Notes: generated by a model from the letters alone, not told the origin. A stretch of 64,000 nt of DNA from Salipaludibacillus agaradhaerens (GCF_002019735.1 NZ_KV917378.1:3250869-3314868); one strand, 5' to 3'. Shown: positions 37,769-47,491, numbered from the stretch's first letter. Translations and numbers: made by a program.

Positions 37769-38053
37769 GTGCCTCAACAAAAGTGTAAGAGTTGCCTTCA
37801 GAGTGTCAAGCTAACAAAAGTTGAATTGGCTCAAATGATGCAAAAACAAACGGAAGAAATCGGAGACTTACTCGTACCTATTGAAGTTTACTTCAAACGT
37901 CTGGCTACCTGTGAATTATGCGAGGACTTACAATATGAGACGACATGTCGTTATAACGGTATGCTTGTTCAATATATGACCCGTTTAAAAAATAAGCAAT
38001 GTCCGCGCCCTGGTGGGGGAAATGGTTCGAATAGATGGCAATCGTTTCTATAA
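37769..38053 (+). CDS. Cys-rich small protein, DUF6171-like
   Basis: A protein of 94 residues with three Cys pairs: CKSC near the start, CELCEDLQYETTC in the middle and a final Cys in KNKQCPRPGGG. The layout (two zinc-ribbon-like knuckles, ending CP-P-G) resembles the DUF6171 family of small Bacillaceae proteins. It probably binds zinc; the role is unknown. GTG start with AAAGGAG nine bases upstream. It lies between abf2 and araM, so a link to arabinose use is possible but unproved. Confidence 0.6.
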   Translation: MPQQKCKSCLQSVKLTKVELAQMMQKQTEEIGDLLVPIEVYFKRLATCELCEDLQYETTCRYNGMLVQYMTRLKNKQCPRPGGGNGSNRWQSFL

Positions 38054-38298
38054 TATTATTTACTAACGGCATTAACGCAGACTGATTTTTGAGACAAAAC
38101 ACCTCCCTCTCTTAGGCGTTTCCAAAACCCAGTTGACAACCAATCGAACATCCTTAAGTTGAGATGGGGAAAAGGGCCGATCCGATGAGGTGGAGTGGAT
38201 GGTTAGGTGAAAACAGTCGAAGTTGGTAGTGGTAAAGGCTGTTTTGAGGACTGAAAATTGATATTAGAAGTTTTACTAAAAGGAAAGAAGGGATAAAC

Positions 38299-39462
38299 AT
38301 GCTTATATTTCAAGATTGGTATGAGAACCATCGATCTTCCTGTGATTGTCCTAACATTCACTATCCTTTAACAATGGAAGAGGTGGTTATAGATCAAGAT
38401 GCCATCATGCACTTATATCGTTTTTTACGGAGGAAAGAGTATAGCCATGCCTTGGTCGTGTGTGATGATCAGACAAAATCGATGGCCGACACGATTATCT
38501 GTGATGAGCAAATGCCTTGCCGCTTCACGAAGTCTCTTCTTTTACCAGATAACCAAGGTGACGTTTTGGCTGATGAAAAGGCGATTGTTCACGTCCTCAT
38601 TGACCTCCCAGCAGATATTGATGTGATGATTGCTGTAGGATCAGGTACAATTCATGATATAACACGCTTTGTGAGCTATAAGGTAGGATTACCCTTTATT
38701 TCGTTTCCTACTGCTCCATCAGTAGATGGATTTAATTCGATGGGTGCCCCTATCGTCGTAAATAAAAAGAAGATTACGTTTCAAACTCACGCTCCTATTG
38801 CGCTATTTGCCGACCTTACTATTTTATGTGATGCACCACAGGGCATGGTTGCCGCTGGTTTTGGGGATATGCTTGGCAAATATACGTCACTGGTGGATTG
38901 GGAATTTGGACATAACATGGCTAATGAGCCCTACTGCCCCGCTGTAGCTAGGATGACTAGAGAGGCATTGAATAATTGCGTGGCGAATAGTGAGTTGATT
39001 AAAGAGAAAGACAGAGAAGGAATACGTGTCCTAATGACTGCCTTAATTCAATCAGGTATGGCAATGGCTATGTTTGGGCGGTCTCATCCGGCCTCAGGGG
39101 CAGAGCATCATCTTTCCCATTTTTGGGAAATGACATTTATTGAAGAAGAAAGAAAACAATTGCTACACGGTGCGAAAGTAGGGGTTGCTGCAGGTGTTAT
39201 TGCTGACCTTTATCACAATGAAGTGAAAGATCTTTTTAAACGGGATCCGAACAGTGACACTGCGTTCTTAACAAGACTGATAGACAGGATTCCCTCCGGA
39301 GAAGAATTACGCCAGTTCATTTATCAGGCTGGCGGGAAGGCAACTCCTAATGAATTAGGTATTGAAAGCAACTTGCTACAAGAAAGCATTCATAAAGCAC
39401 ATAATATCCGCGATAGAGCGACATTGCTTCGGTATCGGAATAGACATACGCTAACTTCTTGA
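38299..39462 (+). CDS. araM: Glycerol-1-phosphate dehydrogenase AraM/EgsA
   Basis: NAD-dependent enzyme reducing dihydroxyacetone phosphate to sn-glycerol 1-phosphate, used for heptaprenylglyceryl phosphate in Bacillus. The protein has 387 residues. The cofactor motif is AVGSGTIHDITRF and substrate loop FPTAPSVDGFNS. Metal ligands are Asp in GFGDMLGKY, His in FGRSHPASGAEHH and His in LLHGAKVGVA. In B. subtilis the gene is part of the ara operon, and here too it lies beside abf2 and araA. Start ATG after AAAGGAAAGAAGG. Followed by a terminator and repeat copy E. Confidence 0.93.
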   Translation: MLIFQDWYENHRSSCDCPNIHYPLTMEEVVIDQDAIMHLYRFLRRKEYSHALVVCDDQTKSMADTIICDEQMPCRFTKSLLLPDNQGDVLADEKAIVHVLIDLPADIDVMIAVGSGTIHDITRFVSYKVGLPFISFPTAPSVDGFNSMGAPIVVNKKKITFQTHAPIALFADLTILCDAPQGMVAAGFGDMLGKYTSLVDWEFGHNMANEPYCPAVARMTREALNNCVANSELIKEKDREGIRVLMTALIQSGMAMAMFGRSHPASGAEHHLSHFWEMTFIEEERKQLLHGAKVGVAAGVIADLYHNEVKDLFKRDPNSDTAFLTRLIDRIPSGEELRQFIYQAGGKATPNELGIESNLLQESIHKAHNIRDRATLLRYRNRHTLTS

Positions 39463-39472
39463 AGGTAAAAAG

Positions 39473-39549
39473 CCGCTTAATGTGTAGTGAGCCGAAGCTG
39501 GTCTTTTACTCTAACGTGTCAGATTCTACACCTTAAGTGGTATTTTTTT
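39473..39549 (+). terminator. Terminator after araM
   Basis: CCGCTTAATGTGTAG and CTACACCTTAAGTGG form a long stem with two mismatches and a 38-base loop, followed by TATTTTTTT. Confidence 0.6.
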
Positions 39550-39706
39550 AATCACAGATAACCGCCCATAAAACTCCCTGCTTAAAATAGAGCAGAGATG
39601 AATCGACATAGGTGTGACTAATGACCGATAATGTCCTGATTGACTAGACTTTCAATCGGTAGAAGAAGTACAAAACGCCGACTGATTGAAGGTTCGTTTT
39701 ATGGGC
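39550..39706 (+). repeat. Interspersed structured repeat, copy E (best ends)
   Basis: Full-length copy. GCCCATAAAAC near the left and GTTTTATGGGC at the right end are perfect 11-bp inverted repeats. Inside are hairpin CTGCT-TAAAATAG-AGCAG and hairpin TTCAATCGGT with GACTGATTGAA. The conserved core reads GATAATGTCCTGATT. It follows directly on the araM terminator. Confidence 0.85.
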
Positions 39707-40142
39707 TTTAATAGCTGAAACAAACATTAAATATACTTGGTTTAAAAAAATGAGTACATAAACAAATTTAGACGTTAAATGGCTTTTTAATTAGGCTGCC
39801 ATTTAAAGCAGGCGTAAGACAGGATTAAAGTCAGTGTAACAATATCAAAGTGAGAAAACGATGCGAATTAAAACATTTAACATGTGTTTTTAGCAGTAAT
39901 ATGGGGCAGCTAAAACTAATATAGAAACGAACTCATGGTTTCACATATTTTGCCCACATACTTTAACAAACACCTAATAAAGTATGGAAGAGTTCAAAAA
40001 AGTTGTTGAAGATATTGTCAATCAACGTTATTCGCGTTACGATGAACTGGCAGTTGAACAGAGGAATGTTCAAGCTGGTGGGTAAACATGATATCATTTT
40101 ACTCACATCAAATATGAGTTTTAAAAACAGGAGGTAATTTCC
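39707..40142 (+). other. Intergenic stretch with a 33-codon open frame
   Basis: Mostly AT-rich, no recognised gene. An open frame at 39984-40085 (MEEFKKVVEDIVNQRYSRYD...) has protein-like composition but no ribosome binding site. It may be a gene fragment. Confidence 0.25.
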
Positions 40143-40472
40143 ATGAAGAAGAAACTAACTCTTTCAATTTTATCAAGTGTCCTTGCGGTAGGTGTTTTAG
40201 CTGCATGTGGTGATGCTGACAACAATGATGGTTTAAACAACAACGGTGGTCTTAATGACAACGGGATTGAGGACAATGGCGGCTTAGATAATAATGGTGG
40301 TTTAGAAGATGACGGCGGCCTAAACAATGACGGTGGTTTGGAAGATAACGACGGTTTTAATAATGACGGTGGTTTAGAAGATAACGATGGTCTAGAAGAT
40401 AATGATGGTTTAGACAACGATGGTGTTGGTGAAAACGATGAATTAAATGACGAGAATAATGACGGTATCTAA
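40143..40472 (+). CDS. Asn/Asp/Gly-rich small lipoprotein 5
   Basis: A lipoprotein of 109 residues and paralog of the four at 18.3-19.4 kb. Signal peptide MKKKLTLSILSSVLAVGVL with lipobox LAAC (Cys 22), then GDADNNDGLNNNGG and about twelve six-residue units of the type GLEDND or GLNNDG. This gives a long acidic, disordered chain. AGGAGGTAATTTCC precedes the ATG. Terminator directly after. A Ca2+- or water-binding surface tether is possible; function is unknown. Confidence 0.8.
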   Translation: MKKKLTLSILSSVLAVGVLAACGDADNNDGLNNNGGLNDNGIEDNGGLDNNGGLEDDGGLNNDGGLEDNDGFNNDGGLEDNDGLEDNDGLDNDGVGENDELNDENNDGI

Positions 40473-40481
40473 TGTATGTTA

Positions 40482-40512
40482 AAAAGAGGTGCGAAATTGC
40501 ACCTCTTTTTTT
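40482..40512 (+). terminator. Terminator after lipoprotein 5
   Basis: AAAGAGGTGC, loop GAAATT, GCACCTCT and TTTTTTT. Confidence 0.92.
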
Positions 40513-40687
40513 ATTGCTTATTATAAGGCATATAGAAAGCTTAAAGAAAATTAAGGTGATGTTGCGTAAGAAAGAAGGATAATTGCTGAAAATCCAGTTA
40601 GAGCTGCGTGAAAAATCGAGGTTGATGCTGAAAAACGAGAGGTTATTGCTGAATTCAAGGTGAAGTAAAAGATTACCTCATCATAAT
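40513..40687 (+). pseudogene. Possible gene relic with internal stop
   Basis: One frame reads RRIIAENPVRAA, a TGA, then KIEVDAEKREVIAEFKVK and a stop, with a repeated IAE/VIAE pattern at DNA level (ATTGCTGAA twice, GATGCTGAA). It is followed by a perfect terminator at 40688, as if a gene once stood here. The family was not recognised. Confidence 0.25.
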
Positions 40688-40727
40688 AAAACGACCGCTC
40701 CCTGGGACGGGGGAGGGTCGTTTTTTG
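40688..40727 (+). terminator. Rho-independent terminator without an intact gene
   Basis: AAACGACC-CTCCC and GGGAG-GGTCGTTT form a long GC-rich stem followed by TTTTTG. Confidence 0.85.
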
Positions 40728-40882
40728 TTTGTGAAAGGAAGCTACCTTTAACAAACAAATCTATCAAAATGATAGGGGGAGAGATGAAAGTGGTGGATTT
40801 CAACTCTTAGTTTTAATATACCCACTTGAGGAAAGTTAAAACATATTTTAGAAAAAAATATATAAAAAATTTAATTGAAGTA

Positions 40883-40908
40883 CAAAAAAGGCGACGTCCC
40901 TCCGATAT
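40883..40908 (+). promoter_or_regulatory. Candidate sigma-D promoter for the NlpC/P60 gene
   Basis: CAAA (40883-40886), 14 bases, TCCGATAT (40901-40908) resembles the sigma-D consensus (TAAA, 14-16 bases, GCCGATAT). Autolysins such as LytF are sigma-D dependent in B. subtilis. The leader would be about 180 bases long. Confidence 0.4.
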
Positions 40909-40926
40909 TAATAATAGTATCATTTT

Positions 40927-40956
40927 CCTTTTCGTTCATTTAAATAAACGAAAAGG
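40927..40956. other. 30-bp near-perfect palindrome
   Basis: CCTTTTCGTT-CATTTAAATA-AACGAAAAGG is symmetric except for one position on each side of the centre. It lies between the candidate sigma-D promoter and the NlpC/P60 gene. It could be an operator or an RNA hairpin; the U tail needed for a terminator is weak. Confidence 0.45.
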
Positions 40957-41094
40957 TCTTATGCTGTAATGGGGAATATAGTACAATAGAACCTATCATT
41001 TCTTCTGTCAAGTTGATAAAATTACCTTTAACGATAGATTTATAGGATTATAGTCCTTGAATATAGTAGTGAAAATAATGAAAGAGGTGTAATT

Positions 41095-42942
41095 ATGTCT
41101 TTTTTTGAATCTAAAGTCCGATCCGGATTGCTAGTTTCTGCAGTGGCGGCGGGATCTGTGCTAGTGGCACCGAATTTAACAGAAGCCTCGTTCGGTGAAG
41201 AGAATTTGCGCTACGGAATGAAAAGCGATGATGTGAAAACTTTACAAGGAATTTTACAAGAAAAAGGGTATTATGAGCAATTAGTCGTTTCGGGAAGCTT
41301 TGACGAGACGACTCGCGAAGCTGTAAAAAAATTTCAAGCAGATCACAACTTGTCATCTGATGGAATTGTAGGTCCGTTAACATTTAGTGTGCTCAAAGGT
41401 CAAACGATTCCAAAAAAATCGTCTGAAAGCATAGAAGAAAATAGAGCAGTCGACATCATGGATAGTACATATAATGACGATGCCTTAATGTCAGTCTCTC
41501 CTATTAGCAACCCATCTCAATTAATGAAAGATGGGACTAGAAACGACGATGTGTCTAACTTGCAGGCTTACTTAAAAAAAGCTGGTTTTTACGACTATCC
41601 TGTTATTACTGGTAACTATGGCAACTTGACAAAACAGGCTGTGACGACTTTCCAAACAGCGCGTTCTCTTAAAGCTGATGGATTAGCTGGACCTATAACG
41701 TTGACTAAAGTGAACGAAGAGATTAACGGATCGTCTTTTTCAAAAGAAGAAGAGATAGTGGCTACAACTGTTTCTAGAAGTACTAGCTTATCAGGAGTTG
41801 TGCTTAGACAAGGTTCTAGCGGTGCTGCTGTTCGAGAATTGCAGAGTGAGTTAAAAAACCTTGGCTATTATACGTCTACTGTAGATGGTGTTTATGGACC
41901 GTTGACGGCAGAAGCTGTGAGGAAATTGCAACGCGATAAAAATATTGCCGTAGATGGCATATTCGGGCCGCAAACTTACAGTAAACTTAGCGGAACCTCA
42001 TCGTCATCAAATAATTCAACACAAACATCTACAAGTAGTTCTAATTCATCGAATTTATCAGGTGTTGTGTTACGTCAAGGATCACGTGGTAGTCAAGTCA
42101 GAGAATTGCAGACACGTTTGAAAAATTTAGGGTATCTTACATCGTCAGTGGACGGCGTTTACGGCCCCTTGACAGCAGAGGCCGTGCGGAAGTTGCAACG
42201 CCAAACCAATATTTCTGCCGATGGTGTGTTTGGTCCCCAAACGCTTGCGCAATTAAACAGAAATATTTCAAATAATCAGTCAACGAGTTCAAATAACTCA
42301 AATAATTCATCTAATAACAGTTCAGCAACAGTTTTAAAACAAGGAAGCAGTGGTGCAGCTGTTAGAGAACTTCAAAATATGTTGCGGGCAACAGGGCATC
42401 ATACGTCTAGCGTAGACGGTCAATTTGGTCCATTAACAAAATCAGCAGTACAGAGGTTCCAACGTGAGTGGGGGCTTATTGCAGACGGGATTGCTACACA
42501 GGCTACACTAGATAAGCTAGAGGAAGTAGCAGCTGTCCACATGAGCGATTCAAATTCTAGTTCAGGCTCCGGCTCTAAAAGCTTCAACGCTATGAATCTA
42601 ATTGCTGATGCGTCTAATTATGTTGGTGTCCCATACGTATGGGGAGGCACAACCGCCTCAGGATTCGATTGCAGTGGGTTCGTTCAGCATGTCTTCCGAA
42701 ATAATGGCGTGAATCTACCACGAACAGTCGCACAACAGTGGAATGCAACAACGTCTGTATCCAGTCCTTCTGTCGGAGATATCGTTTACTTTGAAACATA
42801 TAAATCCGGTCCATCACACAATGGGATTTATATTGGAAACAACCAATTTATTCACAGCGGTTCCTCAACAGGTGTTACTATAACGAGTATGAATAACAGC
42901 TATTGGAAAGAACGATATATTGGAGCAAGACGGGCGCGTTAG
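41095..42942 (+). CDS. Exported NlpC/P60 endopeptidase with five peptidoglycan-binding domains
   Basis: A secreted wall hydrolase of 615 residues. Signal peptide about residues 1-31 (ends TEASFG). Five PG_binding_1 domains follow (about 37-100, 138-205, 232-297, 322-388, 416-478), separated by Ser/Asn/Thr linkers in the later part, then NlpC/P60 (about 500-615). Catalytic Cys is in GFDCSGFVQH, His in GPSHNGIYIG and a third residue near NQFIHSGSS. It should cut the gamma-D-Glu-diaminopimelate bond of stem peptides, as LytE/LytF do, but anchored by PG_binding rather than LysM domains. Start ATG after AAAGAGGTG. Confidence 0.92.
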   Translation: MSFFESKVRSGLLVSAVAAGSVLVAPNLTEASFGEENLRYGMKSDDVKTLQGILQEKGYYEQLVVSGSFDETTREAVKKFQADHNLSSDGIVGPLTFSVLKGQTIPKKSSESIEENRAVDIMDSTYNDDALMSVSPISNPSQLMKDGTRNDDVSNLQAYLKKAGFYDYPVITGNYGNLTKQAVTTFQTARSLKADGLAGPITLTKVNEEINGSSFSKEEEIVATTVSRSTSLSGVVLRQGSSGAAVRELQSELKNLGYYTSTVDGVYGPLTAEAVRKLQRDKNIAVDGIFGPQTYSKLSGTSSSSNNSTQTSTSSSNSSNLSGVVLRQGSRGSQVRELQTRLKNLGYLTSSVDGVYGPLTAEAVRKLQRQTNISADGVFGPQTLAQLNRNISNNQSTSSNNSNNSSNNSSATVLKQGSSGAAVRELQNMLRATGHHTSSVDGQFGPLTKSAVQRFQREWGLIADGIATQATLDKLEEVAAVHMSDSNSSSGSGSKSFNAMNLIADASNYVGVPYVWGGTTASGFDCSGFVQHVFRNNGVNLPRTVAQQWNATTSVSSPSVGDIVYFETYKSGPSHNGIYIGNNQFIHSGSSTGVTITSMNNSYWKERYIGARRAR

Positions 42943-42944
42943 AG

Positions 42945-42983
42945 AATAAAGCAGTCATCCCAAAGGGGTGGCTGCTTTATTGA
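42945..42983 (+). terminator. Terminator after the NlpC/P60 gene
   Basis: AATAAAGCAGTCATCCC and GGGTGGCTGCTTTATT pair with few mismatches; a short U-poor tail follows, so it may act in both directions. Confidence 0.75.
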
Positions 42984-43115
42984 TTAGCCATATATTACGT
43001 GATCATTAGCAACTTAATTTGTTAGTCACATTGGCACAAAAGGATGATTGAAAAGATATAATCAGTACTATAATATTAGTCATATAGTCTTAAAAATACA
43101 ATAGGGGGTAGTTTG

Positions 43116-46100
43116 ATGGAAGGTAGAAAATATTTAGCTTTATTTATTTCTGTTATTATTATTTTGAATTATTTGATTTATTTGATCCCATTAAATATAT
43201 CTGATGTCAAAGCTGACTCGCCTCTAGAAAATGAATCTAGTAATGAGGAAATTGATATAAAAGAAGAGATGGTAGAGGTTGTAGAGGATAGTAACGCTAG
43301 TGAAAGTAACGAAGATAAAGTTATTGTAATATTTAATAATAGTATTAATGAAGGCTTGCTTATTGAGTCAGGTGGAGAAATTTTAGATGTGTATGATAAT
43401 ATCCCTGCTGTAGCCGCCTCAGTCCCAAAAGAGAAGATAGAAAACTTAGAAAAAAATCCAAATGTTTTGACAGTAGAAGAAAATGATCTGTATGACATGC
43501 AACAGACGATCGATTGGGGAGTTGAGCGCGTGGAAGCTCCGCAAGCTTGGGATAATGGTGTTACAGGTAATGGAATAAAAGTAGCTGTTATCGACAGTGG
43601 TGTAAACAGATCTCATCCTGATCTAAATATTGTAGGGTGTTACAGTGCAACAAATGCCCCTACATGTGAAGATGACGATGGCCATGGCACTCATGTAGCA
43701 GGAATTATTGGAGCGCAAAATAATGATATAGGGGTAGTTGGTGTGGCACCTGATGCGGAAATTTATGCAGCTAGAGTCAGTAACCTTGATAATAAAATTT
43801 GGACGGCGGATGTTATATCTGCAATAGACTGGGCTATCTCTCAAGAAGTAGATATTATAAATTTAAGCTTAGGTTCACGTCAGTATTCATCGGCTATGGA
43901 ACAATCTATTAATAAAGCCTATGATGAAGAGATACTGGTTGTGGCTGCGGCTGGAAACGATGACCGTGATCCTGTGAGATATCCTGCAGCTTTACCAAAT
44001 GTCATTGCCGTATCAGCAACAGATAGACATGATAATTTAGCTAATTATTCAAATATAGGTGATGAAATAGAAGTGACTGCGCCTGGTTCTTCAATTTATT
44101 CCACATATTTAAATCATTCATACGCTACTTTAAGTGGGACCAGTATGGCTTCTCCTCATGTGGCAGGTGTTTTGGCGTTGCTAAAAGAAGCCTATCCTGA
44201 TATGTCTAGAGACGAGCTACGGACTGCTTTAACTGAGCAAACTGTGGATTTGGGTGGGAGTGGAAAAGATGCTCATTTTGGGTATGGATTAGTACAAGCA
44301 CCCTCTATAGCAACGGTGGTGCCAGATATTCCGTCGAACCTAGGAATTAAGCATGTGACTAGCGAATCAATTAAACCTGCATGGGATGAACAAGACAATA
44401 CCTCTCATTTTAAAATTAGCATTGACGGTATTGGTGAATATGATACCAATAATTCCGAGTATGAAATTGAAGGATTATCAGCAAACACCACTTATGAAAT
44501 TAAAGTGAGGGCAGTCAATTCCAAAGGTTTAAGTGAGCCTACGAGTATATCTGCTTTAACACTTATTGGTAAAATTGATCTTTATAGTGAAAATATTAGT
44601 TATGATGAAGTGTCGCTCAGTTGGGAAGAAAATGATAATGCAACATCCTACGAATTATATCGTAATGATCAGCTTATCTACGAAGGTGGAGAAACATTAT
44701 TTAAAGACAAGAATTTATTACCAGAAACAACTTATAACTACTATATTTATGCTAAAAATGGCGATAACTCTAGTGAGCGTTCAGACGAAGTAGTAGTGAA
44801 GACATTAGCTAAACCCTTAACAGAGGAAGAACAATTTATATACAATTTTCAAGAGGGATTAATAACCCTAGGATTTTTAGAAAAACAAGCAGATGGTGTT
44901 ATGGATAATGAGACTGAAAGTGCCATTAGAGAATTTCAAACATATTATGGCGTGCAGGAAACAGGGGAGATAGATGAAACGACTTTAACAAAGCTCAAAA
45001 ATATACTGCATACTTTTTTCATAAACGGAGGATATCACGAGAGTGTTGTTGAGCTTAAAAAGAATTTATCGAAATTAGGTTTTCATGTATCGGATAGCCC
45101 GAATACAGCGTACGGTCCAACGACAGAAAGAAGGGTCAAAGAATTTCAATCATACTATGGACTAGTAGCGAATGGAATAGGCGATGAGGTGACGTTGGCA
45201 AAGATAACAGAGCTTTTATCAAGTTCTTTCCAAAACGGAGGTAGTCATGAGGGTGTTATCACTCTTAAGGAGAACTTGTCTAAGTTAGGATTCCACGTGT
45301 CGAATAATCCTAACACCGCTTATGGTCCAACGACAGAACGTAGAGTAAGAGAGTTTCAAGCGTTCTATAACTTACGTGAAAATGGCATCGCAGATGAGGT
45401 GACGTTGGCAAAGATTGAGGCGTTAATGAATACACCGATGTCGCGAGGGGATTACCGACAAGATGTGGTAGATTTGAAGATTAAGCTAGCAGAGATAGGG
45501 TTTGTGGTTTCATCCAATCCCACTCCTCAATTCGGTCCATCGACAGAGCAAGTGGTAAAAGATTTTCAAAGTTACTATGGACTAGAAAGTCATGTGACAG
45601 TGGATAGCGCTACGTTATCGAAAATAGAAGAGGTATTAGGAAGTCCATTTAGGAATGGTCGGAACCATGAAGATACGATTACCTTAAAGGAGAATCTATC
45701 GAGAGTAGGTTTCCATGTATCAGATAACCCGAATACAGCGTATGGTCCAACGACAGAAAGAAAAGTCAAAGAATTTCAATCGTATTATGGGTTAGTGGCG
45801 AATGGAATAGGCGATGAGGTGACGTTGGCAAAGCTAGAAGAGCTTTTATCGAGTTCTTTCCAAAATGGAGAGAGTCATGAGGATGTTATCACTCTTAAGG
45901 AGAACTTATCTAAGTTAGGATTTCATGTATCAGACAATCCTAACACGGTATATGGTCCTCTAACAGAACGGCGAGTAAGAGAGTTTCAAGCATTCTACAA
46001 CTTACGAGAAAATGGTATCGCAGATGAGGTGACATTGGCAAAGATTGAGGCGTTAATGAATACACCGATGTCGCGAGGGGATTACCGGCAAGATGTGGTA

Positions 46101-46517
46101 GATTTAAAGGTTAAGCTAGCAAAGATAGGGTTTGTGGTTTCACCCGATCCGACTCCCCGATTTGGTCCATCAACAGAACAGGCGGTAAAAGATTTTCAAA
46201 GTTACTATGGATTAAGTAGGAGTGGTATTGTAAATGATGCCACTCTAAATAAAATTGAAAAGATACTAAACTCACCATTTAGAAACGGACGGAACCATGA
46301 AGATACGATTACCTTAAAGGAAAATCTATCGAAACTAGGTTTCCATATATCTAACAATCCTAACACCGCTTATGGTCCAATGACAGAACGAAGAGTCAAA
46401 GAATTTCAATCATACTATGGGTTAGTGACGAATGGAATAGGTGATCAGGTGACATTGGTGAAGGTAACGGAACTTCTGTCGAAACTTTTTCAAAGTGGAG
46501 AAGAACAAGAGAATTAA
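43116..46517 (+). CDS. Exported subtilisin-like protease with FnIII domains and eight wall-binding repeats
   Basis: A protein of 1133 residues. Signal peptide or anchor about 7-27, acidic linker, I9-type propeptide (about 65-130), S8 protease domain (about 140-400): Asp in AVIDSGVNRSHPD, His in DDGHGTHVAGI, Asn in AAAGND, Ser in LSGTSMASPHVAGV. Two fibronectin III-like domains (about 405-570) and eight repeats of about 70 residues of PG_binding_1 type (about 572-1130) with core LKENLSKLGFHVSNNPNTAY and REFQ follow. It probably processes surface proteins while held on peptidoglycan. ATG 43116 follows AGGGGG; TTG 43113 is an alternative. The DNA of several repeats is nearly identical to the amidase gene downstream. 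Confidence 0.92.
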   Translation: MEGRKYLALFISVIIILNYLIYLIPLNISDVKADSPLENESSNEEIDIKEEMVEVVEDSNASESNEDKVIVIFNNSINEGLLIESGGEILDVYDNIPAVAASVPKEKIENLEKNPNVLTVEENDLYDMQQTIDWGVERVEAPQAWDNGVTGNGIKVAVIDSGVNRSHPDLNIVGCYSATNAPTCEDDDGHGTHVAGIIGAQNNDIGVVGVAPDAEIYAARVSNLDNKIWTADVISAIDWAISQEVDIINLSLGSRQYSSAMEQSINKAYDEEILVVAAAGNDDRDPVRYPAALPNVIAVSATDRHDNLANYSNIGDEIEVTAPGSSIYSTYLNHSYATLSGTSMASPHVAGVLALLKEAYPDMSRDELRTALTEQTVDLGGSGKDAHFGYGLVQAPSIATVVPDIPSNLGIKHVTSESIKPAWDEQDNTSHFKISIDGIGEYDTNNSEYEIEGLSANTTYEIKVRAVNSKGLSEPTSISALTLIGKIDLYSENISYDEVSLSWEENDNATSYELYRNDQLIYEGGETLFKDKNLLPETTYNYYIYAKNGDNSSERSDEVVVKTLAKPLTEEEQFIYNFQEGLITLGFLEKQADGVMDNETESAIREFQTYYGVQETGEIDETTLTKLKNILHTFFINGGYHESVVELKKNLSKLGFHVSDSPNTAYGPTTERRVKEFQSYYGLVANGIGDEVTLAKITELLSSSFQNGGSHEGVITLKENLSKLGFHVSNNPNTAYGPTTERRVREFQAFYNLRENGIADEVTLAKIEALMNTPMSRGDYRQDVVDLKIKLAEIGFVVSSNPTPQFGPSTEQVVKDFQSYYGLESHVTVDSATLSKIEEVLGSPFRNGRNHEDTITLKENLSRVGFHVSDNPNTAYGPTTERKVKEFQSYYGLVANGIGDEVTLAKLEELLSSSFQNGESHEDVITLKENLSKLGFHVSDNPNTVYGPLTERRVREFQAFYNLRENGIADEVTLAKIEALMNTPMSRGDYRQDVVDLKVKLAKIGFVVSPDPTPRFGPSTEQAVKDFQSYYGLSRSGIVNDATLNKIEKILNSPFRNGRNHEDTITLKENLSKLGFHISNNPNTAYGPMTERRVKEFQSYYGLVTNGIGDQVTLVKVTELLSKLFQSGEEQEN
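45765..45959 (+). repeat. 195-bp block identical to part of the amidase gene (copy 1)
   Basis: By eye, every base of this block, covering the end of protease repeat 5 and the start of repeat 6, equals 48557-48751 in the amidase gene. Flanking sequence then diverges. This indicates recent recombination or gene conversion. Confidence 0.85.
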
Positions 46518-46696
46518 CCATAAAGTCTTCTCTATAATTAGCGAATAAGAATGGCTTAATTATCCATTTTTATTGCGGAACTGACGGCGGCGAGTAGTAA
46601 TAGCTAGGGTTTCATTTGAACGAAATGTTGTTTAGAACTCAAATTATTATACACGGTTTAAAACATAAGCCCCATCAAATAACGAATATAAATACT

Positions 46697-46744
46697 AAGC
46701 ATCTCCTGGTGCGTTGCAAATCAAATAAAGGAGGTGCTTTTCTT
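46697..46744 (+). terminator. Terminator-like hairpin after the protease gene
   Basis: AAGCATCTCCT (46697-46707) pairs with AGGAGGTGCTT (46729-46739) with one G-U pair, followed by TTCTT. It lies 180 bases after the stop. Confidence 0.55.
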
Positions 46745-47491
46745 AATGCCACAACACCAAAAAAAGGAGCATACCCGTTACACTTCACTCAAATCTAGAC
46801 AATCGACTTTCTCCAACACTTATCCCACAAAGCATTTGTACAATCAAAACGGCAAACGCTGAAATGGTTTTTCAACGGTATAGGTGAGTACACTCTCCAA
46901 GGCATCGAGTGAACTTAAACATCTATGAGGCGATTATACAGGCGTGAAGATTATCTACATCATTTAAACGGCCAAAAGTAACGATATCGATTACAACATT
47001 AAATAAAGATACTTTTGACGGATTTACCGAATAGGGATATCCATCGCCTGATATTTTAAATTAGTAAATGCCTTGGTCAAATGATTTAAGAAGCATCCAG
47101 TAAATAAATAAAGCCGTATAATCAAAAAAATGAAAAGTACGGCTATTTCCCACGCGTTTCGTAAGGAGCGCTCATTTTTTACAGTTCGGGTTTACTTTAA
47201 AATTTCTTTTATTTAGTGTTTGATATGGATTCAAAGAAGTGAAGGGTCTCGTTTTTGCTAGATTCGTAAATGACTTTATGTACCCAAACGAATTATTAGA
47301 AATAAGGCATAACCAGTTAGGTTATCTTGAATTTAATACATTTAAACACTACAAATATTAGAAAACACCTATTACTATAATTAAATTTCACCCCTTCTGG
47401 GCACTACAAAAATCCTATTGAAATTAAAGAGATAAAGCCCGATACTAGATAAAGTAGTGAAAATTTAAAACCAAAGGGAGGTGAAACTAAA
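46745..47491 (+). other. Intergenic region before the amidase gene
   Basis: About 750 bases with no supportable gene. A small hairpin GCCGTA/TACGGC is at about 47113-47143. A 38-codon open frame at 46746 is treated as chance, since its ribosome binding site is part of the preceding hairpin. Confidence 0.4.

Noticed and set aside
46746-46862. 38-codon gene with an apparent AAAGGAGGTG ribosome binding site
   Set aside because: The GGAGGTGC is the right arm of a terminator-like hairpin (46697-46739); no similarity was recognised.
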